Shown here piece by piece: positions 22,672 through 34,336 of a stretch of 64,000 bases of DNA. The stretch lies in the NCBI GenBank assembly GCA_013115135.1, contig JABANP010000013.1, positions 248,001 to 312,000 on the forward strand, read 5' to 3'. The notes below the pieces were generated by a model. That model worked only from the letters and a program-made list of their open reading frames with translations. It made no database searches and was not told the origin of the DNA. Both the position numbers and the translations under genes were made by a program. The stretch is from Perkinsus olseni. Its lineage: Eukaryota; Perkinsozoa; Perkinsida; Perkinsidae. Position 1 is the stretch's first letter; every line of letters begins with the position of its first letter.

Positions 22672-22944
22672 TTTGGAGTGACCAACACAAGGGATAGGGA
22701 TTCCCGAGGAAATGGGATAAAGGAGATAAAAAAGGAGTGGTTTTGATGGAATGGAGTGTTCATCGCTATAGCTAAATCCTAGTCGGACTTCCACTCAGGA
22801 AATGGACAATTGTGCTGGGAGTACGCGTCAGAATGTGCGGCATGCGATTCTTATAGTGTTAAGACCACTTGCACGCAGCATTTCTTGTGCGCCAGGCTGT
22901 CCCGGCTCACAAGGCGATTGTGCGCTCAACTGTCCTAATCCACA
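22672..22944 (-). repeat. R1 5' LTR
   Basis: 273-bp LTR, the 5' copy for the minus-strand element, followed on the minus strand by TTTGGTAGCAGCTCCC. CGTC at 22945-22948 is the target duplication. Confidence 0.9.
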
Positions 22945-22948
22945 CGTC

Positions 22949-24710
22949 AAACCGCTCGTGTTTATGCGTATTTTTCCGGGGTAAAACGAACACAGAAATA
23001 GCGTCCGAGTGAAAAATGCCCATATCAGCGCATAATCGTTCGATAGTTTTTCGGCTTTTACGACACACCCTCCCCGCCATCCCTTGAGCTCTTCAGCTAC
23101 ATGTGCAACGCATTTCGGCCTGTAGCTCCCATGGCCTCAAAAATTTCCTACGTCGATAAAATCTGGTTTTTATGCACCCTAAGCTTGACCAATTGTATAT
23201 GCGCTGTTCATCGATCGGCACGCATGCATGTGTATAAACGCTCCGACACCGCGAAAGATTTATTCTTGGCTACCGTTCTTTCCGAGAGCTTATCCCGAAA
23301 GGAGACCAAAATCCACGTCAGAGGTCCAAAATCCACGGAACCACACGCAACTGTCGGATTAAAGCAACAGTGAAAACCATGGATTGCGGGTGGTCATGGG
23401 AAACCCGAAACCCGATAAGGCAACCAGATCTTCAATCTGTGACCCAGGGCAACCAGAAACGCAACGATGCTTCCTCACAATTTGTACGACTCCCTCGTAT
23501 TTTAGGAATTATCCAGCCTGTTCTCCAGTATACACAAGAGTGGACAATTCACGACACACAGCTGGGAATCCCAGCCTGGGATACAGTGGACTGAGACGAA
23601 AAGAGGAGACACTGCGATGAATCGTCGAACGGTACTTGACCAGTCTATCAGTTATGATAAGGCAAACCGACTAAGGCATACTTGCCCTGCTTGAACGAAG
23701 CCGGTACACGTGCGCCTGTCCTGGAAAATGCCATGAAGGCAACACACGGTCTGTTACAGACCTCCGCCCCGGAGGCTCACGATACCGCTACACACGACCG
23801 TTAGCGCCGTGGCTTCGATGAGCCACTGACAGTGCTTTAAGTTCAGTTCGTCGGCTCTTCGGCAGGCGCTCTTGAAGAGCTGCTTTGTGGGTGGCCAATC
23901 CTGGATGGAACAGTCCTTGTGAGTATAGTTTCAGTGAACTGAGTGTATACCTGCAAGGGTAGTGGGCAGCAAACGACCTCAAGGCACTTCAACGTAGCCT
24001 AACTACGCTAGCCAGCGGGTTCTGGGCTCCTTATCCAGAGTTCGAATCATTCATACGGTCGAGATTGAACTGCTTAGCGGAACTGTGAGATTTGCAGATG
24101 TGGCGTGCGAGGCATCCATCAAACGTGTATGAGGTAATCCAAAAAACCTACCCGACGGGTGGGCTACAAGCCATGTGATGCGCACATGTACTTGTAAGGA
24201 ATCCGATGCCCTATAAAGTCACCAGATGTGCAAATAGTATGAGAATCAATTTTAGGTTCTCGAAGAACCCCTTTTTATAGGTCCAGCGCAGTAATCCAAT
24301 ATTTACATTGAGTCGTAACTGATCAAACGTCTCATAAACGTGCTTCGGCATCGTGGTTGCTGATATTCAAAGATGTGCTGTATGCTCCGCTCCATCGCCT
24401 CCTTGAACCTGGTGTTCCATTATGGAACTTCCATATATATATTAACGAAGTATCCACTATATCCTCTTTCAGTACTACGAAATTAGGAGACCGTCACTTC
24501 AACAGTTAGAGTCTGACTGCTCTATATTCATGGCAATAATTTCATACGCCCTGGGCTGGGCGGAGTAGAGTCTATTGATCAGGTCAGTTCGATCAAACTC
24601 AAATTCCAAAGATAAGAATTTCTTATTAATTCATTCTGATAACTATTTCTGGAGACGTTTAATGAAGTTATAGTGAACTGCCTGATTGTGACGATTGTCC
24701 AGAGATATAC
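22949..24710. other. 1.8-kb stretch without recognised genes
   Basis: Mixed-composition DNA between R1 and element E. ORFs here are short and of random composition. GAGTTCGAATC at about 24040 is T-loop-like but lacks a tRNA fold. Nothing else supportable. Confidence 0.4.
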
Positions 24711-25310
24711 GGCGTGTTCAGAGAACCTATTCTGAAATTCAGAATACATTCCAGAATGCAAAACACCAAAATCGCGTTCAGACAGCTGGTCCCGAAATAC
24801 ATTCTGGAAAGTGTTCCAGAATGGATTCCGGCCGCGCTCAGTGAACTTCAGGATGTTTTCCGAAACGCATTGCAGAATGCGAAATTTCGGTTTGAGAAAC
24901 TCGTTTTCTGAGCAAATATTTTGCAGCGTGTAGCAATATTCCTGACACGTGTAAGTTTTCCTCGACATCCATGACCCACCCTTTCCAAGGATCGACCTCA
25001 CGGTCTCGCGGATAACGAGCGGGCGCTCTTCCGGTAGACCCTTCGGCTGAATTTTGCTGGCGACGCCTGTCGGGGGGGTAGGAGCTTGAGGGTGGGCTAG
25101 CATACGTTGTGCATGAAACGCTTCCGAAATCCATTCTAAGAATGCATTCTTAGAATGTCATACGTTGGACACGTTTCGGAATCGATTCTGGAATACATTC
25201 CAAGATATTTGAGAATGGAGTCTTCTGAACACGAATCAGGAATCAATTCTTAGATTCGGTTCTAGGAATACTTTCTAGAATTCATTCCGGCTAATTTTTC
25301 TGAACACCCC
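24711..25310. mobile_element. element E: GAATNCATTC terminal arrays around a tRNA-like core
   Basis: The left tip GGCGTGTTCAGA and the right tip, reverse-complemented, GGGGTGTTCAGA form short inverted repeats. Both flanks are arrays of palindromic motifs such as AGAATACATTCCAGAATG (24735-24880 and 25125-25290). The core read on the minus strand (25036-24988) contains TACCGGAAGAG (A-box-like) and, about 30 bp on, AGGTCGATCCT (B-box-like with one T missing). Between them CTCG/CGAG can pair around a 7-base loop with ATC in the anticodon place. This is a tRNA-derived core, probably Asp-like. No clear target duplication. Confidence 0.65.
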
Positions 25311-25919
25311 GATGAAATCTCAGTTATTCGCCGGAGCCATATTGTCAAGGTGGAATATGACTTTCCTACACACATTTTCTCTTTGCGTGACACACCTCTT
25401 TCATAAGTGCTTCGTTTACCTTATAAGTAACACGTAGAAAACTTGCTATTCCCCGAGCGTAGCGAGGGACGCGGTCCCTCTGACTAAGAGCTAGAGAACC
25501 CCGGAGCGAAGCGACGGGTTCTGCTAGTTTCGATCGATTTCTTGTGCATTGCGCGTGTACAACCTGTGTGCCGGCTGTTTAGAGGCGAGGAGCATTCGCT
25601 TGCAAATCGAGCTAGCGGCCTGCTGCTGCCCTCACCTCCTTTACCTTAAATCAGTGCATGTGTTTCTGAGGGTGGAGGTGTCATAACTAAGCTGCTATAG
25701 CTTAGCCTTGTACGCGTGTAAGCCCAGGGCCCGCGGTGACGCCATGTCCCGCACGCACATCATGTAGTAGCGTAGACTCTGTCCCCGTCTGCTCTTCCGT
25801 GGCTATCCAGTTAAATCACCGAAACATGAGGCTTATCCGTTTCAGGTCGTGACGTGATATTAATCCTTGAGTGACCGTCACATCAACCACGCGACTGAGC
25901 ACGACAGTTCTAGCTGCCA
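25311..25919. other. 600-bp stretch without recognised genes
   Basis: Between elements E and A3. It holds a GC-rich palindromic patch (CCCCGAGCGTAGCGAGGGAC and CCCCGGAGCGAAGCGACGGG near 25450-25515) similar in style to one inside the B elements. No ORF of coding character. Confidence 0.35.
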
Positions 25920-26784
25920 TTGGCAGCCGGATGAGTATCATATCGTACAGTGACGACTGGTACAGGTCTCAGCTGGTGCGCAGCTAAAGTGGTACAAGAA
26001 TAATCCGTACAACCGACTCTCAACTTGTGACATATGGTACAGTTGCAACTCGTACAGTGTCAACTGGTTAAGTTGCAACTCATTTTGTGTCTTATGGTGC
26101 CATTTCAGTTCATCTTGTTGCAGTCAGTACAGTGTCATTTCGTACAGTGTTGAACCGTACAGTTGCTGCAGGTACAGTGTCGTTCAGTGCAGTTGCTGCA
26201 CGTACAGTCTCGTTCAGTACAGTTGCAACCGATACAGTGTTGGTTAGTAAATTCTACATGTACAATGCGAAGTAACTTCAGGGAAAATGACTAGACACGA
26301 TGCGTACACATTTTCTTGAAATGCGGAATGAAAAATTATTCCCATCAGGCGGAGCGCTGCTGCCATTTACTGAGCTGTGAATTTCGCTGGCGGAAACGAG
26401 AGTTTCGGTGAGGCAAAGTGTTCGCGCGGACGGGGGGCCTGCTGGCAAGCGTTACTCCCAGGTTCAACTCGCGGATGCTCCAAAATTGGTTGTCCGATGT
26501 CGACGGTGGACCCGGCAGGGGCGGTGGCGCGCGCCAAGCGCGCGGCTTAACATGGCCCCGCCAAAAATTGGCGGGGTTGTACGAGATCGTGGGTGTACGA
26601 GAGTAGGGTGTACGGTTTAACACTGTATGAGGTGAAACTGTACGATTTGGCACTGTACGAGGTGAAACTGTACTATATGACACTGCACTATGTGAAACTG
26701 CACGAGCGGACACTGTACGATATGACACTGTACTGGTGGACACTGTAAGATCCGACACTGTACGGAGTGATACTGTACTGCGGG

Positions 26785-29700
26785 TGTAGACAATTGTGTT
26801 TTCATTGCCAGACCATTTCCATAGCTGATTGTGTCCTGTCCCTACCAACAATTCCTGAGCTATGCTATTATCGATTGAGTGATCTTTGCCCATTCACATA
26901 TACATTCCATACGGTCCTAGAATATATTTCCTCGAACGTCCTACTCTGCGTTGGTTACATCTGGTAGCAGCTCCGTCATGTCTTCGTCAACTTCAACCCG
27001 TGGTGTACTTCATCCTCCTACTTACAAATTTGGAGATGACTTTATTACTTGGTCTGAACGCTTCAAGCTTATCCTTAAGGTCAATAATTATGATGATGCT
27101 AAGGGATTGAAGCTTTTGCCCTTATATCTCGACCCTACTACATATTCTATTTATCGTGAGCTGGAAGGTTCTGGACCCCTGGCAACGCTCGAAGAAGCGT
27201 TAAAAGCGTTAACTAAGGCTCTGAGACCAAGAACGGCAACTACTTGGCTATCTTTTACTCATCAAAAGATGCACCCAAAGGAACATCCTATGGATTTCGC
27301 TACACGGCTCAGACACATGGCATCTGATCTTATGCCAGGCTTGCAACCTACTGAACGAGATGAGTTATGCACTCACCAATTTTTGGCTGGTATACCTCCT
27401 GACTATGCACGGGTATTATGCAATGAATCGGCTACGCTGAGCTTGTTCGATGCTGCACAACGTGTTCAGCAGCTCCTGGGACTGGATGAAGCTCGGCTAC
27501 GTGCAGATTCTACCCCGGATGCAGCTGAACTACTAGGTCTACCAGCCTCAGATCCTGTTGATCCTACGATGTCGGAAGAAGAATTGAATTCACTGTCGTC
27601 ACCGCCCGCTCCGGTCTCCTCCATCAATACTGGTAATGGGTCTAAATCGTCTATTTCTTCGGTGATATGTCATCGTTGTGGTCGACCAGAACATTATGCG
27701 AGAGACTGTCGGATGGACAGATCGACTGTATGCCGTAAATGTGGTAAGCGTGGTCATGTCAGTCGGGCTTGTCGATCTTTCCCGAGTCAGGGGAAACGAG
27801 CAAGGGAGAACTCAGTAGGCTGTAACGTTCTCCCTGTAACTATGCTTTCTAAAGATGGAAATTATACAGCCCAACTACCTCATGTACAAGTATTTATTCT
27901 ATCTCGTCCTTTGACTGTGCTATTGGACTCTGGTTCGGTGATATCATTACTAAGATATGATCTCTGGGTGACACTATGTACAAGTCAACCTGATCGGTAT
28001 TCACTGCAACCAGCACAACAACGTCTTGTAACTGTGAACAATGAAGATTTGAAGACGCAAGGATTGGTCACGCTACCTTTGCGACTTGGCTCCAATTCCT
28101 ACTCTTCGCGATTTTATGTGGTTACACAGTTACCAGCTGAACTCATACTAGGTTCAGATTTCCTTCGTCTATCAAGATCGTCTCTTGATTTTGCATCATC
28201 CACATTGGTCTGTGGATCGCATACTCGTCTACCCTTCCTGGTTAATTCTGTACAAGGTGCAGAACAGTCTCGTCATTCCCTTTATGGAGATCGTCAATTA
28301 TCTGTTTATAGAGAGCCCTCTGGTCGGTTCTCAGTCTCTTGGCATTGGTTATCTTCACCTCCAAAGTCTCTATCTGGTCCGGAACCGTTTCTGTCTCGAT
28401 TAGATGCAGATTCTTTCATGAACAAGTCAAGTACTATATTGATCACGATATCATTGAGGAGATATCTCCGGCTACTTTGGCAACTTTCGGTTCCGACTTC
28501 AACTTCTTGAAATGGTTTGGTGCAGCCCAAAAGTCCAAGTCTACACCGTCACGTCCTATCTGGGACTTTCGTCCCATTAATGCTTGTATTTATCATGGGC
28601 CTATGAGGCAGCAACTACTGAGTCAAGTCCAACAACTACTACGAATTGGTACTACTATCATATCTATTGATATTAGTAAAGCCTTTCTGGCGATTTCTTT
28701 GGAGAAGCCTCTAAGAAGATATACTCTATTCCGTTATTGTTCGAAGATATACCAACACAAAAGGTTGGGGTTCGTGGCGAGCTGTGCTCCCCATGCTCTA
28801 GAGATATGTCTGCGTCTACTTTTTCGAAGTGCAAACTTATATGAGAGGTTACGTGAAGGAGGCTGGCAACTCATTCAGTACATGGATGATCTGTTCTTGG
28901 TTATGATATCGCCTACTCCTGTTATGTCTCCGTCGGAGGTTACCAACTTAATTCTGTCAGTACTACGTCAAGCATGTTTCGAAGTTCAACCCCGAAAGAC
29001 TTGCTTCTTGACGACAAGAAGCTCAGAGAAGCTCCTCATCCACAAGAAGGATGAGGTGAAGCCTATGAAGAAGGCGTTATTGGTTGGGATACTTTATAGT
29101 AAGGAAGGGAATACGGTGTCCTACCCAACAGTACAACTTCAAGTTCCTGATGCTACAGAAGGTCCTTTAACTCGCCGAAGACTCCTTGGAGTTGTATCTA
29201 AGCTTCGAGATCCTCTTCTTATACGGCCCCTCTGTAATGTGGTCACTAATCACCTGAAGCACATTATTGGTTCCATGACTTATACTTGGGACGAGCAGTT
29301 CTCGGAAAGGGATACATCTCTATGGATTGATCGTCTTTCTCGTCTGGAAGATTTTAATAAGATGGAGTCCTCGAGTGCTGCTGGCTGTCTCTCTCCTTCG
29401 GGTATACTGGTGATCTATGTCGATGCGTCGACAACTGGTTTCTCGTGGTTGGCCTATTATGGATCTACCACTACTACTCTCTCTTATATAGGAGGAGAGT
29501 ATGGAGTATGGTCCGCTAAACATCAAGGTAAACACATCAATTACCTTGAGCTTTTAGCGTCTGTCTGTGCCTGCAACTATGCTGATAGTCGTTCTCTAAT
29601 TATGTTCGTACTTATTATCCGTCTTCAATCTATCATGTGGTGGACTCACAGACATGTTACCGTCAACTTATCTCTGGACGAGCCCATCAATCTTCTCATA

Positions 29701-31689
29701 GTGCGGCCTTGTGTCAGCGTCAGCTGAGCTATCATGCTGAATTAGTCGCTGATGCACATTGGAGGCATTATAATGTTGTATTAGTATCCACTAAATTGAA
29801 TTTGGCCGATCGTGGGACACGATTGAATTCTGTATCTGATTATGTTCTGCATGGAAATGGCACTGTCTCTCCTTCTGATATTTTTAGACTATACGGCTCC
29901 TTCGTCGCTTTCAGAACAACAATTTCAACAATTACAAGATCTACTGCATCCTACCGTCACTGACGTTGCCAGTGAATCTCCTTCAGTTGTACCAGTAGCT
30001 TATGGTCCTTCTGCGCCGGTATGTTCTGTCTCTATTATTGACGATGATGGTCCTCTTCCTCTTGCTGAAGTGTTGAAAGCCCAGTCCAGTCTATCTTGAA
30101 CTGCATCGTATACTGGTTGCTCAGGACCCTGACTGGTCGTTACCAAGAGACGCCTCTGCTGAACTGAAGTCCTATGTTAGGTATCGAGCTGAACTTGGAG
30201 TAAGCGATGGCTTACTAGTTCGTACATACGCTCCATATCCGTATTATGATCCGTTGAAGCTTCCATTGATACCCCAAGTTCTTCGTCATCGACTTCTAGC
30301 AAGTGCTCATAATGATGGTCATTTTTGGTGGTGATACTCTCCATGATATGCTAGTCAAGATATGTTTTTGGCCTACTTTACGGAAAGATTGCATCTCCTT
30401 CGTCAAGTCTTGTCCGGCATGTGTCTTAAGAAGTAAGAACGTCACCCCTGCCCCACTACGACTTCATTATGCTACACGACCGTCGCAAGTAGTATCTGTT
30501 GATGTCCTGAGTATTGACAACAACAAGCTGTTGACGCTCTGTTGTCATTTTAGTAAATGGGCGGTAGCGGTGGTTCTTCCGGCTGAAACCGCTACTGCTA
30601 CTACTGCGGCTCTAACTCGTATATTTTATACCCTTGGAGTACCGTCTACACTTATAAGTGATCGTGGGAGTAATTTCAATAACTCTCACTATCTCGAGAC
30701 TCTTTCTCGATATGGGGTAGAGGTGCGTTACTCTTCGGTTGCGCATCCTGCTTCGAATGGTCAAGTAGAGGTTCCATAGAACCTTATTGGATCGACTTAA
30801 GGCCTACCTTTGTATATATTCTGGTGGTAATTGGCTTCCAAGTTTTACCCAAGCTCGTCTACGAGTACAATGTCACTAAACAGACATCTATAGGTATCTC
30901 TCTTTTGGAAGCAATGTTCGGCCGACGTCCACTTCAACCGTATCTGCTCAGTCCAACTCCACTGACTACATCTTCACCCCATGATATTGTACATGCTACT
31001 ATTATTGACTATGTCGCAGGCCAGCTTGCCGAGTCTAAATCTGCGTACAGGCGGCATTTCAATAAAAAGGCGGAATGTCATCCTATCTATCCCTCCGGTA
31101 CTCACGTACTCGTCTACTTCGACCAGTTACGTTCTGAGTTACAGACCCATTGGCGACGAGGATATACCGTTATCTTTAAATCGAGTGACGTGACCTATCG
31201 GATATGTGTTGATAAAACTGGATACGTCTTTACCTGTCATACTAATCGCCTTCGTCTAGATCCTGCCCCACATCATGGCCCAAGTCCTATTAAGAAAATG
31301 ACGCCAACGATGAGAGAGCCTCCATCCTTACCTCCAAGATGGACTCCTACCTATGATGATATTGTGGACGAAGAAGCTAATATACTCGAAGTACATCGAC
31401 AAGGTGACCCTATTGGCGACTTGCATCGAGTTTCCCGCTATGGACGTATTATTCGGAAGCCACAACGTTATGGTTATGACTGAAGACGTCCACTAATCTT
31501 ATAGACGGGGAAGAATGTAGACAATTGTGTTCTCATTGCCAGACCATTTCCATAGCTTATTGTGTCCTGTCCCGACCAACAATTCCTGAGCTATGCTATT
31601 ATCGATTGAGTGATCTTTGCCCATTCACATATACATTCCATACGGTCCTAGAATATATTCCTCGAACGTCCTACTCTGCGTTGGTTACA
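26785..31689 (+). mobile_element. LTR retrotransposon R2, copy a
   Basis: LTRs 26785-26959 (175 bp) and 31516-31689 (174 bp) begin TGTAGACAATTGTG and end GTTGGTTACA. Two bases after the 5' LTR is TGGTAGCAGCTCC. Gag-protease, RT-RNase H and integrase follow in Ty3/BEL-Pao order. It is inserted in an A3 array; compared with A4 the interrupted site reads GTACTG/AGTGCAAC. CGGG on the left against AGTG on the right leaves the target duplication unclear. Confidence 0.9.
26978..31483 (+). pseudogene. R2a gag-pol
   Basis: ATG 26978 opens a gag (ITWSERFKLIL) with two zinc knuckles, CHRCGRPEHYARDC and CRKCGKRGHVSRAC, then a protease with VLLDSGSVISLL. A 10-bp deletion near 28411, relative to copy c, shifts frame before RT. 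RT-RNase H follows: WDFRPINACI, ISIDISKAFLAI, QYMDDLFLV, then IYVDASTTGFSWLAYYG. A second, 8-bp deletion near 30085 and small indels (for example extra T near 30325, missing bases near 30775) break the integrase. The integrase has HNDGH with CPACVLRS, VSVDVLSID, ISDRGSNF and NGQVE. The end is YGRIIRKPQRYGYD at 31483. This copy cannot make a full polyprotein. Confidence 0.85.
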
Positions 31690-31831
31690 AGTGCAACAAG
31701 ACGAAATGACAATGTACGAAGCGAAACTGTACGACTGGAAACTGTATGAGGTGAAACTGTACGAATTTGTGGTACACGAGCAGAGTTGCTACTAGTTGCA
31801 ACTGTACGATATGATCCTCACCGTTGGCAGC

Positions 31832-33517
31832 CTGCCAATCGAGAAACTAATTAGCGGTGAGTCATGTCGATGGGGAGCGTTGACATCTACTGCGTCCGCC
31901 TCAGGTGACTGAAGCAGGTGACAGAAGAGCGACAAAAGTTACCTTGTCTGAGTCACGTAATCGGTGGCTCACGCTTCCACTTCCGACCTCTCCTTGACGT
32001 GCAACGGGCGGAGTGCCACGTTATGCTCTCGTCTTCCAGATTGGGCGGCTCAACCGAGCGTGGACTCGCCCATGACGTCGCACAATCTGCATGCCACCAA
32101 CCCAATCTCGCGCATCGACGGGAGCTGCAGTAAACTGCCAGGGAGTAGTCATCTAGGCCTCCGCAGCAGCCTGCCAGCTCCTTCGAATGTAAAGTTCGCA
32201 ACTGCTCATCAGTAGGCATCTCGGGACTTGGCCACTGATACTCTCTCAGGAGTTGATCGATGGGCTGCTCCGTCGGACGCGCGGCTCCTCTAGAAGATCG
32301 AGCCGGCCGGCGTACTCCATACGGCGGATAACTAACATGTGGAGCAGACGGTTCCTCCCTGGGATAACGAAGGTGTCCCATCTCCCGATTCTCTGATTCC
32401 AGACCTCGAGCCGATTCTCATCCTGACGCACAGCAGGGACTAACGACTATGGAGTAGGTTAAACCATCGCCGATCTAACTCTATTACCATGGAAAAGCTC
32501 TCACTCCGTCGCAGCCTGACTGGAGACGCTGAAGCAAGCATTCCTCCTGGCTGCGACTCACCCGCGCCTGGATCTTGCGCATCGGCTGCAATCGAACTCG
32601 GTGCACACTGGTGAAGGTCTTCCTCAGCCCATTCCCCACCGATACGCCGGGCTATCGTCAGCGTCCTCGGACGATCCGCGCGGCGGAGGTACAGGCTGAA
32701 GGGTAGAGATCTCTGCGTCCTAGTCTCTATCAAAAGAGCCCATCACTTATAGACCTCCTTTCTTTGGTAGCCCCCAAGTGGTTCGAGATCCTGACCTCGC
32801 TATCGCTCATGTAAGCATTCTCCGCAGACAGAGCTCGATCTAGTTTGGTCTTTTCCTTCTGGACATCACTTGACCACGCACGGGCTTTCCTTCCACCGAT
32901 GCGAGGCATGACGTTGGGTAAAAGAACTCTGCTGGGACATTAACTTACAAGAGGCAGCGTGACGTATACCATTATCGTATTACCTGTTATTACCAGGCTG
33001 GTAATAAGTATCATTATGGTACTACCATATATCGTATGGTGTAAGCTTTGCAGTACTGTCGCAGGCTGCCCTTCGCAGCAACGGTCATGGGTCATTATTA
33101 ATGGCTCATTAGCCGTTTCACGGAGGTGACCGATGACCGCACGACACGTGCAGCACGCGTACTCATGGAGGGGCGCAGGTTCAAACCGGAGATGTCGTAC
33201 TTTTCGGCGCTCTCCAAAAGCCATAAAGGCTCGGCTCCGCAGGGCTGAGGCGAGGCCCATTCCATCTTTTAAGGCGGCCGTAGGCCCCTATTATCGTCGA
33301 GTTAGATAAAGCGTGTTGAGGCGTTTTGGTGCCGGTGAGCTCTCCCACTGGTGTGGGCGAGCACTCCACGCAACATAATCTGAGGAAGACAGTAATATCT
33401 TTGAGGAAGCAACGCAGCGCGCGCCCACAGAAGACGATATGCCGTTTTGCGGGACCAATTGGTCGTCATGCGCCACAATATTCCATCACGCGCCATAGAA
33501 CCTTCGGCCTGGAATAA
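31832..33517. other. spacer S, copy 1 (present three times)
   Basis: Host DNA of A3, repeated at 39387-41070 and 52745-54760. Minus-strand ORFs (32381-31953 with RPARSSRGAARPTEQPIDQL; 32733-32440) have coding-like composition but match no family I know and are broken between frames. A near-perfect palindrome TTATTACCAGGCTGGTAATA lies around 32989-33009. GCAGGTTCAAACC (about 33175), followed by TACTTTT, resembles a B box and Pol III terminator. Confidence 0.4.
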
Positions 33518-34287
33518 GTAGACAATTTCTGGGACCACTGTGATAGTGAAACGGTAGCTCAATTTCGCTAAGTTGTGCTGAAGCTATAGCTCAATTTCGC
33601 TAAGCTGTGCTGAAGCTATAGAGTGTTTCATACGTGCTGCATTCGTATAAGTATACATAGACTATTCGTCCGTAATCGACGTTTCTTGTATTCGTACAAG
33701 TGCGTATCAAGGTGCGAGGTATTGGTTGCGTTATCTTATTCCTAGTTGGACGCTTTCTGTGACACTTAGTGCATTTTACAACCTCGCATACCTTGACATC
33801 TAATTGGTAGCAGCTCCTTGTTCTACTACTGAGTGTTAATATCGGTTATAATTATGGTATCTGGCGACTTTCCTACGATTGAGAAGAATGTGGATGAAGT
33901 TGCGAGCCACCTTCGACCAGTATAAAGAGATAGGAGCCTCTGGTGAAGTGGCTGGTATGGCTCGCGATACGGCCCGACCTAGTGCCGTAGCTCACAACGA
34001 GGTAGTGAGGGCCTTCAGAGAGGCCGGTTATGATTCTGATAGAGGTTCCGCTGATTCTTCGACCCGTCCTACTTTCCTTTCGTCGCCTGGTCCCGCTGGT
34101 TCTACAGTGATTCAAGTAATGCAGACGCCTATGCCTGAGCGTTACGATGGTGTTACTAACTTCGAGGATTGGCTACGTCGCTATGAAGCCGATGCTCGTG
34201 GGTCGAGTTGGACTGATCCTCGAATGGCTGAGCGTCTTGGTAATCATCTCCGTGAGGTCTATTTTGTGTGGCATCAACACTGTACTG
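33518..34287 (+). mobile_element. retroelement R3, copy a, cut off by the duplication junction
   Basis: The leader starts TAGACAATTTCTGGG and holds a 46-bp motif twice in tandem (GCTCAATTTCGCTAAG at 33560 and 33591). It ends CCTTGACATCTAAT before TGGTAGCAGCTCC. The gag start follows (33854 ATG; QYKEIGASGEVAGM, then GVTNFEDWLRRYEADARG). It stops being R3 at 34287, where the A3 array resumes. Confidence 0.8.
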
Positions 34288-34336
34288 GTGGACACTGTAA
34301 GATCCGACACTGTACGGAGTGATACTGTACTGCGGG

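Larger units (their letters stand above)
15499..22944 (-). mobile_element. LTR retrotransposon R1 (gag-PR-RT-RH-INT)
   Basis: Two 273-bp LTRs (15499-15771 and 22672-22944) differ at only a few sites. Read on the minus strand they begin TGTGG and end CTCCAAA. CGTC directly outside both ends (15495-15498 and 22945-22948) is a 4-bp target duplication. Just inside the 5' LTR is TGGTAGCAGCTCC, a primer-binding-site-like string starting with TGG. The order RT, RNase H, integrase fits Ty3 or BEL/Pao elements, not Copia. The low LTR difference suggests a fairly young insertion, yet it already carries two nested elements (C at 16243-16801, A1 at 19338-20047), a nonsense codon in gag and frameshifts in pol. 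Confidence 0.9.
25928..31823. mobile_element. element A3, split by insertion of retrotransposon R2a
   Basis: TTGGCAGC stands at 25920-25927 and again at 31824-31831. The left part is 25928-26784 and the right part 31690-31823; R2a fills the gap. The left tip CGGATGAGTATCATATCGTAC and the right tip, reverse-complemented, CGGTGAGGATCATATCGTAC match the ends of A1 and A2. A clean 15-bp array, GTACGAGGTGAAACT and variants, runs at 26610-26780. The core carries GGTTCAACTC (26461-26470, B-box-like). The right part is also present after R2b and R2c because the whole block was duplicated. Confidence 0.85.

Noticed and set aside
24001..24060. tRNA gene around GAGTTCGAATC
   Set aside because: No room for variable loop and T-stem; acceptor stem absent.
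26345..26893. 182-codon ORF with TVSYRTVSARAVS-type pentapeptides, and similar ORFs at 19366-19747, 42393-42749, 58455-58739 and 61244-61809
   Set aside because: They are translations of 15-bp arrays; the pentapeptide period follows from the DNA period.
31953..32733. Conserved host gene in spacer S
   Set aside because: Repeated only because of the block duplication; frames are broken and no domain is recognisable.
33120..33200. tRNA gene around GCAGGTTCAAACC (also at about 40730 and 54415)
   Set aside because: Only a B-box-like string, a short closing stem and TTTT; no cloverleaf.
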